Translations under genes and position numbers: made by a program
Shown: in pieces, positions 1-10,189 of the stretch
Layout: each line of letters starts with the position of its first letter
How positions within the stretch are numbered: position 1 is the stretch's first letter
Assembly (NCBI GenBank): GCA_024362935.1
Contig: JANCRA010000033.1
Coordinates: forward strand, 10,066,714-10,130,713
Direction of reading: 5' to 3'
Length of the DNA stretch: 64,000 nucleotides
From: Setophaga petechia
Lineage: Eukaryota; Chordata; Aves; Passeriformes; Parulidae
Notes under the pieces: generated by a model
Seen by the model: the letters and a program-made list of their open reading frames with translations, nothing else
Told to the model about the DNA's origin: nothing
The model's database searches: none

Positions 1-1285
1 CTCTAGGTAAAACACTAGGAATAAAGACCAAAATATCACTGGAGCAAGGACAAGTCTCCTAAACCAAACGATAGGGATATATTCAGTCAATCACCCTGAA
101 AAGAAAGTTCTCTTAAGTCACCGTGGCTACTTCTTTGGTGACCACTCTGACTGGAATTACTACCTGTAGTTACTAAATCTACATTTGAGAAAAAGTCTCA
201 CTAAGACTTAGAAATGCTTGGATGGATTAAAATCCATCTCAAGCTTTAACTTTGTATCAGATTTGTAAAGTAAACTTATATAAGCTATCCAAAAGATTCA
301 GTAATTAATCAGCAAGCAACCAATTAAAAAATACACATTTCACAATACAATCCTTACATAAGCTGGAAAAGATATTAAGGTTCATGTCAAGTTCAACATA
401 CTCCACTTTTAACTTTAGTCATTAGCATTCTCATTAGCAGTAAATATGTGAGAAAGGATTACGAGTGGTCAGGAAGTCAGATGTTGAAATTTTTATATAA
501 TTATTTGAAAAAAAAAAGTAGCCCAACAAAGACAGGTAACAAAAAAGGAAGTACAATGGCCCTGACTTGGCTTGAGAGCTGTGGAAATGTACTATGCTGT
601 CTTAAAAAGACAAAATTTTAAAGGATGCATTTAAAGGGTTTTGGTTTCGTATTTTCAATTAATACTAGTAAGACAAGAGCCTGTTGTAATGTTGCTTACT
701 CCCACCTCAGTATTTAAGGAAACAAAAACCTCAACCCAATATATGAAGGATTCTTTAGGCCCTACCCCAAAACAGCATAAGCCAACAATAAATATCTGTA
801 GTGACAGAAAGACAAGACACATTCCAAGTACAGAGTCCTCTACATCTTGGGAGAAAGGTCAGGTAGGTTTTAGTAAATAAGAGCAACTTACACAGAAAAG
901 AGCTTTAAGGTAGACATATGAGGTTGAATCTGTAGATCCCTTCAGTTTGATTTTCACCATTGTACCTCGAACTACAATAATTTTAAAAATAACCATTAAA
1001 TAGTCTTTAAGTTTAACTCTTTTATGAGAGATGAGCTTGCTAATGTCTTTCTTCCTTTGTATATTAAAGATAGGATTAAGATTTTTAGCTTAGCAGCATA
1101 CAGTCCTTACTGGAAAGGTTGGTCCAGAATTACCATTGGAAACAAGAAAAGATGTATTGTCACCTAGCAGTGATCATGTAGAAATAGGAACGGTTAACAC
1201 ACAGTAAAACAAGAAACTAAATTAATATAAGCAGTAGTTGATACTTGGCACGAGAGTGGTTTATGCACAGTCTCGCATATGAGAA

Positions 1286-1295
1286 TTTATTTATT
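1286..1295 (-). promoter_or_regulatory. candidate polyadenylation signal
   Basis: Two overlapping AATAAA hexamers read on the minus strand (plus strand TTTATTTATT), about 130 bp beyond the stop of the candidate terminal exon. The spacing suits a short 3' UTR. Confidence 0.35.
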
Positions 1296-1424
1296 GACAA
1301 CTGATTTTTAGCAAGCACTTGCTCACCAAATAGCTTGAGGTTCCAGTCAGAAAAAGACTCCTAACTGGAATTCCAGCAATAAAGACATGCCTGCATGTTA
1401 TTAAAGGAAACAGTGGAAAATTTC

Positions 1425-1493
1425 TCAGGCTGACATCCAGAATGTCCGCAGTTCCTTTTCATATTTCTCTTCTTGCAACTTGCAAAGCAGATG
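1425..1493 (-). CDS. candidate terminal coding exon, unknown protein
   Basis: On the minus strand an acceptor (pyrimidine-rich, ending GGTTTAG) precedes a 22-codon frame that starts HLLCK, runs through a charged helix-like stretch KLQEEKYEKELRT and ends WMSA-stop (TGA complement at 1,425-1,427). Overlapping AATAAA signals lie about 130 bp downstream, at 1,286-1,295 on the minus strand. The block starts in phase 0, matching the phase-0 end of the upstream block at 2,472-2,504. I do not recognise the protein. A second frame through the same block is also open, so the call rests on phase and on the polyadenylation signal. Confidence 0.3.
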   Translation of the reverse strand, partial: HLLCKLQEEKYEKELRTFWMSA

Positions 1494-2471
1494 CTAAACC
1501 AGACCCTAAAAGCTTTTTGGTTTTGGGTGGTTTTTGTTGTTTGGTTTTGGGGATTTTTTTAGCTGATTGTTTTTTGGGGTTTTTTTTTCCTTCTCTTTTG
1601 TGAAGCCTGGAAATTTCCACTGCTTTTAAAGAGCTTTTTAAAAAGCTGTCTCAAATATACTGCTCGAACAACCTTCCACTTCTACCTAGACAGACTCTTC
1701 AGTTTAAAGCAAAAGTTTCATTGCTACAAAGTAGACCTAAGATGAGGGAGAATAAAAAAAATTTGCTCATCTACCAAAAGCATTCCTTGGCCAATCTAAA
1801 GTATTATTATACTGTGTATTAATCTTGATAGAGGTCACTTGAGGTTCAGCTACAGAGAGATAGATGGGTAAGAGAAAACAAAGCAGGTGATAAAGCTACC
1901 TTGTAGCTGTACTTTTGAACAGAAATTACAGTGGATGACAATGCAAGCTATTCTGTTCCTATTAAATGATCAAGTAATGGCTGTCCTTCAACTCAGTCGA
2001 ATTTGCACTCAACAATTTTCCATTGTTCCTGAATCCCACTCATCATCCACGCTACCTGCTTATTGTCTCTCACACAGCCAATACAAGTCTGCCAAGTTTG
2101 CTAGCACTAGTTCTATACCTCACCTGTACCAGACTTATTCATCAGCCTTGAACATACATCACCAAAGATTAGGGGGTTCAATGGAAAACCTACAGTTGTA
2201 ATACAAAAATCTTTGAAAGCTACTTCAGCCAGGGAAGATTTTTTTTCAGTTTTCTGTGCACTAATTAGACAAACTGCCTTCCTAATTTTAGGGGGGGGGA
2301 CCAAATGTACATCCTAGGTAAACAGGAGATGTTTGCTTTGTTCTATTTTAATCAAGTGAACAGTTTGCAGATAAAGTAGGCTTGCTTTTGTTGCCATTAG
2401 TGCCACCTTTGAATCTATGACTAGATAAATACTTGAAATACTGATTACGAGGGGATTCTTTCAATTACTAC

Positions 2472-2504
2472 CTTAGAATGTTGTGCAATGCGCTGACTGA
2501 TATT
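2472..2504 (-). CDS. candidate internal exon (33 bp), unknown protein
   Basis: The minus strand shows an acceptor ending GGGGCAG, then 11 codons reading NISQRIAQHSK, then a GTAGTA donor. An alternative acceptor at 2,533 would lengthen it to 2,472-2,532 with the frame still open. Both ends are phase 0, matching its neighbours. The peptide is polar and helix-like and would continue into the charged terminal exon. The plus strand also carries plausible open frames nearby, so the strand is not certain. Confidence 0.28.
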
Positions 2505-3059
2505 CTGCCCCATTGAGACAGAAATCTCTACACTGAACATCAAAAAGGTTACCATAGAAGATGAGACCAGGAGGGTACTATAACAAAAGATGTTGCTATG
2601 TCTGCTTTAGTTTGCAGCAGCAAAGATGGACTGAGCACAAAAAGAACTGCAAACCAAGTCATAATTCCCTATTTCCACCTACCCTCTCTAGCCTTTCTTT
2701 ATGGGGAAAGAGAAACTATTCTAGGGAAAGATGTCTGAAAAGCCTATCCAAATCACTGGCAAAGGCATTGCAAATTTTTGCTTGAAATAATTTCCTTAAG
2801 ATGTAAGCTGCCAAGAATAGAAAATCATTTTAAAGTTGTCATTATGAATACAAGAAATTAATTGTTGAACCTTTACTAGTTCTTCCATGAGATTCAAAAA
2901 AAACCAATGTAGCGTTTCCATATACTGTTTATGTGCGTGCACACACATGTGTATGCTCCTTCTAGACATCTGTCTAAAAGGTTTTAGAAAAAGTTTATTC
3001 ACATAGAATGCTACCCCCTCAGACACATGTAGCAACAAAATGCAAGTAGCACAGTTTAC

Positions 3060-3080
3060 CTTTTCCTGTGCCTTACTAGC
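3060..3080 (-). CDS. candidate micro-exon (21 bp), unknown protein
   Basis: Minus strand: acceptor with a T-rich tract ending CTGGAG, seven codons ASKAQEK, and donor GTAAAC. It is phase 0 at both ends and joins in frame to the blocks at 3,408-3,473 and 2,472-2,504. The size is small, and it is supported only by fit to its neighbours. Confidence 0.25.
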
Positions 3081-3407
3081 CTCCAGAGAACGTGATGAAA
3101 AAACCCAGCAATGTTAGGATGCTCATATACTCTATAGGGCAATTGGCAAAGTGTTAGAACTACAGATTGAGTGCACAAAGCAAAACCAGAGGAATGCTAC
3201 CTTTGATTTAGATTTATTTAGTTCTTTGGACCCACACAAAATGAACAGAGAACCCCTGACTGACTGTTCTGAACTATCGTTTCCCCAAAATACTGGAGAG
3301 AATATGTATTTCACTGGGGTTTTTTGCAAGTAAATAGTTCAGTTCTCTCTTTTACTTAACCCTCCAATTAAAAGAAAAATCACCCAACCCAATCCCGGTT
3401 ACATTAC

Positions 3408-3473
3408 CTCATCAATGACTTTGGCATGTTTCAGTGAGGCAGGGCATTCTGTTATTAGACAGCGCACAAAAGA
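3408..3473 (-). CDS. candidate internal exon (66 bp), unknown protein
   Basis: Minus strand: an acceptor ending ATACATAG, a 22-codon open frame from SFVRCLITEC to HAKVIDE, and a GTAATG donor. The length is an exact multiple of three, phase 0 to phase 0, like the next two blocks. I could not match the peptide to a family from memory. The opposite strand also has an acceptor-like site and an open frame here, which lowers confidence. Confidence 0.3.
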
Positions 3474-5573
3474 CTATGTATCTTTCAAGAGATTGAAGGC
3501 AAAGTAATTTTGTTTCACTTTTCAAAAATCAGTTTATTCATAACTGTGAATTTTAAAAGTCATCAATTAAGTATTATTAAAGTAACAGGATCCATCTGAA
3601 ATATACCTCCCATTTATATGATGCACAAAATAATTTGATGTACCTTCACTCAACTAAATGCAGCGTACAAAAATCACAGTGAGTGGAAACACATTCCATA
3701 GCAGATTTAAACCAGTAGCAGTTAAATTCTTTTACAATTGCCTCTTTCCTAATACACTACATCTAGAAACATCAACAGATTTAGTCAGGGGCGAAAGGGG
3801 GAAAAACAAATGAAAAAACTATATAGGCAAGCTGCCCCAGCATTCAGGTCAGATACCCTTGGCATAAAGGATTCCATTCCTCCCCTCCCACTCCCCTCCA
3901 TTTTTTTAAATTATTAAAACAAGTCAGAAGAATACTTAAGATATTTCTAAATACTGAAAAAGCTTGAACCTTAAAGTACAGTCCTTTAAGATCACGTTTT
4001 CAAGAGAGACTCATTTAAATGCAGGAGTTGAAGCAGCCTGTAGTGTCCAATACCTTTTCACATGCTACAAATGGTTTAATTTTGCAGGCAAATATAACCA
4101 AGACACTTTTTCTTTCTCAGAGTTCTTGAAAACTAAAAACACACCCTCCCTTTTCTAGGAAACTGTACCACAGGTATTAATAATGAAGGTTTTGTGATTG
4201 TGATTTCTTGTCCATTATTAATTTAAAAAAACCCCACCATGATCAAAAGATAGGGTTCCATTGTAAAATAGATTTGCTTCTTCTTCCTAATCTGCGTTTT
4301 GTCCCAGCTATATGTTAGGGTATGCATCAGTGATACAATGAAAAAAAAAAGAAAAAGGTAACTAGACAATGCAAAACTTCCAACTTAATAAATCCTAAGC
4401 CAGGATGAACAAGGGCCTCAAAGGAACAGTTAAAAGAAACACAAAGCCACAGATGAGCCCAAAATGCATGCAAGTCATATTCCAAATAAAATCAGACTGG
4501 CAATAACACACTGTAATCAGGAGAGGTACTTAAAGTGAGGCTGAATGCTGGGTTTATTTTGTCTATCACTTCCCATATCCCACAGCCTCTATCTTCACAT
4601 GTCAGGAGTGAAACCATCAGATCCACTGGTATTAGTTAAAAAAACCAAACCGGTAGTAGTAACAGAGTTGAAGGAACAACAGTCTGTTGAATAGCAGTTG
4701 TAACAGCAGTAAACAGTAAATGTAATTACTGCATGTTTTAATGCACAATCTTGTTTTAAAAACAAAAGTAACAAAACTGAAACAAAACAAAAAAGCCCAA
4801 CCCTCCCCCAAAAGCATCCAATTTTGTCTGTTTCTTCTAAACCCAAGTTTTTATTTTCTGGTTTTCACTCATATACTATTTGTTTCTATGAAGCTACCTT
4901 TTATATTCAGAACATACAACTTTCTTTCATGTGAAGCAGAACATTTTAAGGTGGAAATATTCCATGAGAAAATATTTATTTTTACAATAATGATGAAGCT
5001 TAAAAAAAATGTTAAGTTTATTGCAAGAATCCATTTTAAATGTATTACAGACACCATATACTAGAAATTGCGTCCCTCACACATTCAGATTTCCTTTTGT
5101 TTTGTCTTGCTATTTTAGTTAGACTCCAACATACTATTTTCTGTTAACTTCTGTCTAAAAGAGGAAGAAGATACTGAAGATTCAAATGAGCCTGAATATG
5201 AGCTGACAAATTGAGAAGCTTCGCTTTTAAAGGAAAACTTGACCGTGCTTAGGAGTTGGAGCAGAAACCACAAACAGAACCAACTTTAGAACCAAAGAAA
5301 GACAGTCGTGGGAATTATCTCAACCTCACGCTACGTTCTAACTCATAATCACCCTGTTTATATCCCAGAAACAGTAACACCTACAGTGGTACGCGACCCG
5401 AGCCGGGGCGGGGGGGAATCTCATCTCCAACCCTCAATAACCGTTTCATTACAGCTACGAGTCAGAAATGGGTAAGAGGCATGGGAATTAGCCTTTCAGT
5501 TCCAATGTTTTTCATTCCTTTTCTTATTATCAGAGATAAGAAAGAGACAAGAGAAGCCAGCTCTAAAACTTAC

Positions 5574-5661
5574 CGAGGCTACAGGATGACCAGGAGAATA
5601 TCAAGGTCTTTGGAACCGCCTCGGTACCAGATAAACCCAGATGAATGGTAGAGAGGGCCAT
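5574..5661 (-). CDS. candidate first coding exon (ATG to donor)
   Basis: On the minus strand an ATG with purine at -3 and G at +4 opens 29 codons (MALSTIHLGLSG at the start) up to a strong GTAAGT donor at 5,573, ending in phase 1. It sits about 0.6 kb inside the promoter region at 6.3 kb, as expected for an early exon of a minus-strand transcript. The exons that should link it to 3,408-3,473 were not found. It may instead be 5' UTR. Confidence 0.22.
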
Positions 5662-6218
5662 TCTAACCGAGGTATTTCACCCACACCCCGCCTCTGCTCA
5701 GACTGAGAAACCGTGGGTCAGACGATTCGAAAGCCAGGTCCGCAGCGACCTCAGGTCTCTTGGTATTCCACGAGGAACCTCCACCCAAAATCACCACACT
5801 TAGATATGCATCACACAGCGACACGGGAAGCCTTCAGTCCACGCATCAATCCCCCGCCACGGCCCCAGGAATGCCCCTTCAAAACTCACTCACCAGTAAA
5901 GTTACAATAGCTAGAAAGAGGTCAAGGCAGCCACACATTGCCCGGGGAATCCCCTCATCTCCAGCCCTGGGAATAATCCCCACGCACAACCCATCTACGC
6001 TCGCCTTCGCCCTCCCATCAAGGAGCCACGTTCGTATTGAGGAGGGGGGCGAAAGACAGAAAAGAGCCACCCCTCAAGGCCACCCCCCAGCCTCTCCCTT
6101 CCCCGGCAAGGGGCAGCGCTCCCTCGGCCATCCCAGTCCCACTCCAGCACTAGAAGCAGGGAAACGCGAACTAGAACTCCCCTCTCTCCACTCGTTACTC
6201 ACTCCGAACCCCACTCAC

Positions 6219-6340
6219 CTGGGAAATGAGCCAAAGCTCAGCTACATCTGCATCTCCCCCACACTCAGCCCCGCACCGCCATTTTCCTCACTGCCTGGAT
6301 TTAAATCGGGACCGACGCAGAGATACCAGGCGGCGTGAGG
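6219..6340 (-). other. candidate non-coding first exon, minus strand
   Basis: A GC-rich block ends in a consensus donor (TTCCCAG then GTGAGT, donor at 6,217-6,218 on the minus strand). A second donor (TTTACTG then GTGAGT) ends another block at 5,894. Only a very short frame opens here, so it would be 5' UTR. It directly abuts the promoter motifs at 6,341-6,392. Confidence 0.35.
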
Positions 6341-6500
6341 TATTGTGGGACCTGTAGTACCCTGACGGGAGCTCGTGGTACTTGTAGTCCGCGCCGGGAT
6401 TGCTGCCGGAGCCGCCAGGCTCAGCCTGGTGCCAGCGCTCCGGTGCCTCCTCTGCATCACCGCGGTCTCTGCAGTAGGGCGGGCTCAAACGGGGAGGAGG
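6330..6500. promoter_or_regulatory. CpG-rich, probably bidirectional promoter with ZNF143-like sites
   Basis: Two matches to the ACTACA-type ZNF143/THAP11 element occur in GC-rich DNA: 6,341-6,358 (reverse complement ACTACAGGTCCCACAATA) and 6,377-6,392 (reverse complement contains GGACTACAAGTACC). Such elements mark housekeeping, often divergent, promoters. Minus-strand donor sites begin within 120 bp. No plus-strand coding exon could be supported. Confidence 0.45.
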
Positions 6501-6617
6501 AAGCGGTCCCAGGGGAAGCTGCCTGTGCTGTGCACCCGCGGGCGCATCCCGTGGCACTTGCTCCGTGCTCGTACAGGTCACAAAATACCGTATCTGTATC
6601 ATTAGGCGCCTTGGGAG

Positions 6618-6662
6618 TAAAAAAAAAAAAAAAAAAAACAAAAAAAAACCAACAAAAAAAAC
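6618..6662 (+). repeat. A-rich tract
   Basis: About 45 bp, almost entirely A with a few C. It directly precedes a segment shared with the far end of the window (6,690-6,790), and could be a retroposon tail or a simple repeat. Confidence 0.6.
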
Positions 6663-6689
6663 CACCTTCAAATAACGATTGAAAGAAAA

Positions 6690-6790
6690 ATATTTACTCT
6701 CTTAGAGCCTGAAATTTTCTGCTGCTGCACCAGCCATACAGTTTTTCTTCTTTTTTTATTCATAGCCTGTAGGGGGCCTAATTAGTGCTC
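6690..6790 (+). repeat. segment shared with 63,494-63,590
   Basis: The core GAGCCTGAAATTTTCT, a CTGCTGCACCAG stretch, and CATANAGTTTTTCTTC-TTTTT match 63,506-63,560 closely over roughly 80 bp. It looks like two copies of one dispersed repeat. The copy at 63.5 kb is one arm of an inverted repeat; here only one arm is present. Confidence 0.6.
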
Positions 6791-6955
6791 CAGCTGGCAC
6801 TATCTAATACTGAAATCGATTAACCACTGCAACGGTTACGCACATCCACAGTACCAGTTAAATTAGACAACCAAGAGTTAATTGGATCATTATATAATTA
6901 GGTAAACGGGCAGTCTTCCAACAAAGCTGTCAGTCACCACCAAGCCCACCCCTCA
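6791..6955. other. no gene seen
   Basis: Short AT-rich stretch between the shared segment and a CpG cluster. Nothing recognisable. Confidence 0.5.
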
Positions 6956-6959
6956 CACA

Positions 6960-7095
6960 AATCCCATCGGCGCTACTGCGTCTCACCCCACGCCCCTCTC
7001 CTCGCGCCGCCGCCTCGCCCCCTGCCGTCGCACGCCGCGCCGCCCGCGTATCCCGTAACGCCCTCTGCCGGCAAACGCCGCGCGGTGCCCGCACA
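6960..7095. promoter_or_regulatory. small CpG island
   Basis: Dense CGCCGCC-type sequence over about 130 bp, flanked by AT-rich DNA. It may be a promoter fragment, but no exon can be assigned. Confidence 0.35.
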
Positions 7096-7099
7096 CGGC

Positions 7100-7145
7100 C
7101 CTCCGGCCTGGAAAAGAAAAGGCTCCAGGGAGACCTTGGAGCCCC
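7100..7145 (+). mobile_element. CR1 fragment
   Basis: A short piece reading GGAAAAGAAAAGGCTCCAGG and then GGAGACCTTGGAGCCCC, the same segment found at 7,831-7,868 in a longer CR1 copy. CR1 is the dominant LINE of birds. It is immediately followed by an AAAAT-rich joint that recurs at 8,455. Confidence 0.6.
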
Positions 7146-7795
7146 TTGGTTTTATCCCAAATAAAATAAAATAAACTTTCCACTTTGGAACTGGAGCGAA
7201 TTAACATCAATGGAATGTTCCTGTTGCACCTGGGAGAAGGGGATAATGGTTGATCCATTAAAAAAAAAGGTGTTTTCCTGGGGGGTGAGATCCCACTGCT
7301 CCATCCACACTGCTGTGCCTCATTTAATTAAGGAACAAAAGCCACAGAATCCCAACTTCTGCCTCTCCTGTGCTACATTAAAAAAAAAAACAAAACCCAA
7401 ACAAACAAGAGAGGGAAATGTGCTGGCTCAGCAGAAATCAGCCTGGTATAGGTTGGAATCAGAGCTGTGGGAAGTGGCAGTGAGGAAAAATGGGCTGCAA
7501 AACACATCTAAATTATCAGGGAAATGCACTGAGGGGCCTCTTTTTTAGCTGGCTCAGCATTATTGGTGTCCTTTGGAGCAGCCACTTTCCCTCCCTCCTG
7601 CCCTCCCACAAATCCAGCTGAGTAATAATGTTGATTTCTCGGCATTGTGGTGCTCTGAGCTTATGAAACTTTGGAAAGAAGAAATAATCAAGCTTGAAAT
7701 TAAAGGATGAGGAGGAGGGGGGATTATGTTGCAAGTCTAAAGGTTATTGCTTCAAAATTAAAGATTTGTGTTGCATGAATAAAATTCCTTTGAAT

Positions 7796-8165
7796 CTTTA
7801 GCCTGGTGCTGGGAAGGGGAATATCCAGCCTGGAAAAGAAAAGGCTCCAGGGAGACCTTAGAGCCCCTTCCAGTTCCTAAAGGGCTCCAGGAGAGCTGGA
7901 GAGGGACTTGGGACAAGGGATGGAGAGAGAGGACACAGGGAATGGCTTTCCCACTGCCAGAGGGCAGGGATAGATGGGATATTGGGAAGGAATTTTTCCC
8001 TGGGAGGGTGCTTAGGGACTGGAATGGAATTCCCAGAGAAACTGTGGCTTCCCCATCCCTGGAAGTGTCCACGACCAGGTTGGAAGGGGATTGGAACAAC
8101 CTGGGATAGGGAAAAGTCCCTGCCCAAGGTAGGGGGTGGAACTGGAGGTTTCTGAAGATCCACCT
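7796..8165 (+). mobile_element. CR1 LINE, 3' part
   Basis: The ordered landmarks match the 3' region of avian CR1 elements: AAGGCTCCAGGGAGACC, AGAGCTGGAGAGGGACTTGG, CCATCCCTGGAAGTGTCCA, then a GGTTGGA and CCCTGCCCAAGG ending. It is truncated and diverged, and no reverse-transcriptase frame remains. Confidence 0.85.
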
Positions 8166-8227
8166 CAAACCATCCCATGAAATCCAGCTTTAGGGTCACA
8201 AATAGCTCAGAAAATCCCATCAGGATA

Positions 8228-8285
8228 GAGTCCAACCATTCCCCTAGCACTTCCAAGGCTACCACTTGTCTCCAAGTGCCACACC
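8228..8285 (-). mobile_element. CR1 3'-end fragment, minus orientation
   Basis: GAGTCCAACCATTCCCCTAG followed by CACTTCCAAGGC and CCAAGTGCCACACCCAC is the complement of the usual CR1 tail region (GTGGCACTTGG and later GGTTGGACTC). Confidence 0.65.
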
Positions 8286-8454
8286 CACAGGGATTTTATC
8301 CCAACAACTTTTTTTAGCATCTTTTGTGTTTATTTCATTTTTCCTTAATATTTGGAGCACATTCCAGGCTGGGCAGGTCTTTGTTTTGAAAAATCCCATA
8401 AATCTGCCTTAAAATACAATTTTTTGGGAATATTCTACTAACTTGTTGATTGTT

Positions 8455-8515
8455 TTTATCCAAAATAAAATAAAATAAAATAAAATAAAATAAACTTTCC
8501 ACTTTGGAACTCCTT
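8455..8515 (+). repeat. AAAAT pentanucleotide microsatellite with duplicated flank
   Basis: About seven AAAAT repeats followed by AAACTTTCCACTTTGGAACT. The same junction with fewer repeats occurs at 7,150-7,191. The pair looks like a local duplication around the CR1 copy, with repeat expansion in one copy. Confidence 0.7.
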
Positions 8516-8607
8516 TAAGCCTTGCAGAGACTTTCTCCAGCACCACAAACCACCCTTCCTGTTGCTCTGCCTTTACCGCTCAGGGCTGAGCCATGGAGAC
8601 CTGCTTC

Positions 8608-8612
<5 letters not shown>

Positions 8613-8642
<30 letters not shown>
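8613..8642 (+). repeat. GT dinucleotide microsatellite
   Basis: About 14 uninterrupted GT units. Confidence 0.9.
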
Positions 8643-9825
8643 TATTTCAGGGGGTTTTTTAAACTAAGAAAAAAATCAATATCATATTTTAAAAAGAACC
8701 CCCAGAGCTTTGAAGAAAGTGGGCATAAATGTCAAACAAAACACAAAGAAAGACTGAGCTACTCAGGGATCATACTTAGAGCAGCAGTGGTGGGGTGGGA
8801 GGGAAGAAATATAGCAGACAAATTTAACACCATTTAGGAAGGTTTATACACAATGTTTTCATTGCAAGCAGCATTTAGAAGTGACAATTTAGTGATTTAT
8901 CATATCCCATCACACTTCTTCCCTGTCAAAGTGATAGGCAGAACCAGCAGAACAGCTCTGAACACACTGTTCACTACAAGGCACCACCAATAAACCCAGA
9001 ACAGCTCCACCCTTGGCCAACCCTGTCCCCTTGGGCCTTCTGAGAAGCTGGGATTTAGGAGAAGGCCTTGTAGGGGAACAGTGTTTCAAATGTCAAAGGA
9101 TTTAAAAATATACAAGGCTATGAAAGCTAATGGGACCTGAAAGAATTCAAGGAGAAGGTGTCTTAGCAGAGCATCTTTGGCCAGTGCAGCCAGATAACCC
9201 TCAGATATTATTACTGGAGGATCTGGGAGTGAAGCCCAGGAGGAGATGCTGCAACCAGAACTCCTGCCCCACACAAGAGGTTCCCAGAGACCAAAAACTC
9301 CGTGCAGAGCAGACAGGATCTGAACACACCACCTGCCTTGGGCCAAACCTGCTCTTCACTTTTCATGAGCCACACAGAAAAAAGTGGTGTATTTGTGATC
9401 ACTTCTCTCACCAGACCTGGTTGCATTTAGCACTGGATCCCAAAACTGAAGGAGAAGCCTTGTGTAGACAATTCCTCCTTCAAGGCACAGCTCCAGTACC
9501 AGGCTCAAGACCTGGCATGCACATGCATTTGGCAGGGAGTAGCAAATCAAGTGAAAGAACATTTCAGGGGTTTTTTTCAGCTGATTGTTTAGGAATTTAC
9601 TTGGAATAAGCTTCCTCCCCAAGAGGGATTTCAATTCTACACATGCACAAAGAGGAGAAAACATTAATGCAGCGTTGAGACAGCTCCGTGCTGAGAGCAG
9701 TGGTTTTAAGGTTAAGGCCCTTGTATATCTGGGAGGGTGAAACCTCTGTGTTCAACCCTCTGGGATCATCACTTGGGCTGCCTGTGCTTCTCAAGAACCA
9801 GACCCCCATTTTCTCCGGCCACTTC
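8643..9825. other. no supported gene
   Basis: Low-copy DNA of mixed composition. A 159-codon plus-strand frame at 9,130-9,609 has no recognisable domain, no clear start context and ordinary composition, so I do not call it. No repeat family recognised. Confidence 0.4.
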
Positions 9826-10094
9826 CTGTGAATCTCGGCGGTTCCGGTGCCGCTCTGGAATCTTCCAGTGAATCTCGGTGGTTTCCGGGGCCGCTCTGGC
9901 CACCTCCGCTGAATCTCGGTGGTTCCGGTGCCGCTCTGACCACTTCTGGTGAATCTTGGTAGTTCCAGTGCCGCTCTGGCCACTTCCGCTGAATCTCGGT
10001 AGTTCCGGTGCCGCTCTGGCCCGCTTTTCCCGTCTCGTTGGTTTCAGGGGTCGCTCTGGCCCGCCCCACCCGTCTCGGTGGTTACTCGCCGGTG
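9826..10094 (+). repeat. 40-41 bp minisatellite, about 7 units, abutting ALDH16A1
   Basis: Units recur at 9,830, 9,870, 9,911, 9,951, 9,991, 10,031 and 10,071 (spacing 40-41). Each carries GAATCTCGG or a CGTCTCGG variant, then GGTTCCGGTGCCGCTCTGG. The last unit runs directly into the ALDH16A1 start region, so the array is itself the promoter-proximal DNA of that gene. Confidence 0.9.
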
Positions 10095-10189
10095 ATGGCG
10101 GCTCTGGCCGCCCTCCGGGCTCCCCGGTCCCCGAAATCTTCGCCACCATGGAGGAGGGGCCGATCCTCGGCGGGACCAACCCGGGCGAG
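10095..10189 (+). CDS. ALDH16A1: ALDH16A1 exon 1 (aldehyde dehydrogenase 16 family A1), partial gene
   Basis: The first exon of the ALDH16A1 homologue. The in-frame peptide around 10,133-10,163 reads EIFATMEEGPI and matches the N-terminal EIF...GP segment of mammalian ALDH16A1. A GTGAGG donor follows at 10,190. Two starts are possible. ATG at 10,095 gives MAALAALRAP, like the mammalian MAA start, but is out of frame with EIF by 38 bases (12 codons plus 2). ATG at 10,148 sits in a perfect GCCACCATGG context, is in frame, and gives MEEGPILGG up to the donor. I favour 10,148 as usable and take 10,095 as the relic or an assembly indel. ALDH16 proteins carry two aldehyde-dehydrogenase-like modules; in mammals the catalytic cysteine is missing. 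Confidence 0.8.

Larger units (their letters stand above)
1..5400. other. low-copy AT-rich region, mostly intron-like
   Basis: AT-rich DNA without obvious satellites or CR1. No long open frame stands out. Short exon-like blocks occur on the minus strand (separate entries); outside them I see nothing I can name. It probably represents introns and 3' UTR of the minus-strand candidate gene that starts at the CpG-rich promoter near 6.3 kb. Confidence 0.5.

Noticed and set aside
2580..2690. MYND zinc-finger tail on the plus strand (CYVC then RWTEHKKNC)
   Set aside because: Only the last part resembles a MYND domain; the earlier zinc ligands are absent, no donor follows, and a minus-strand frame overlaps. 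Not enough for a call.
5119..5214. Plus-strand last exon ending in an acidic peptide (EEEDTEDSNEPEYELTN, then stop)
   Set aside because: A good acceptor and an open frame of 31 codons, but no partner exon on this strand, and the minus strand has an equally good acceptor in the same bases.
9130..9609. 159-codon plus-strand frame
   Set aside because: No domain or splice context, overlapping minus frames of similar length; treated as chance.
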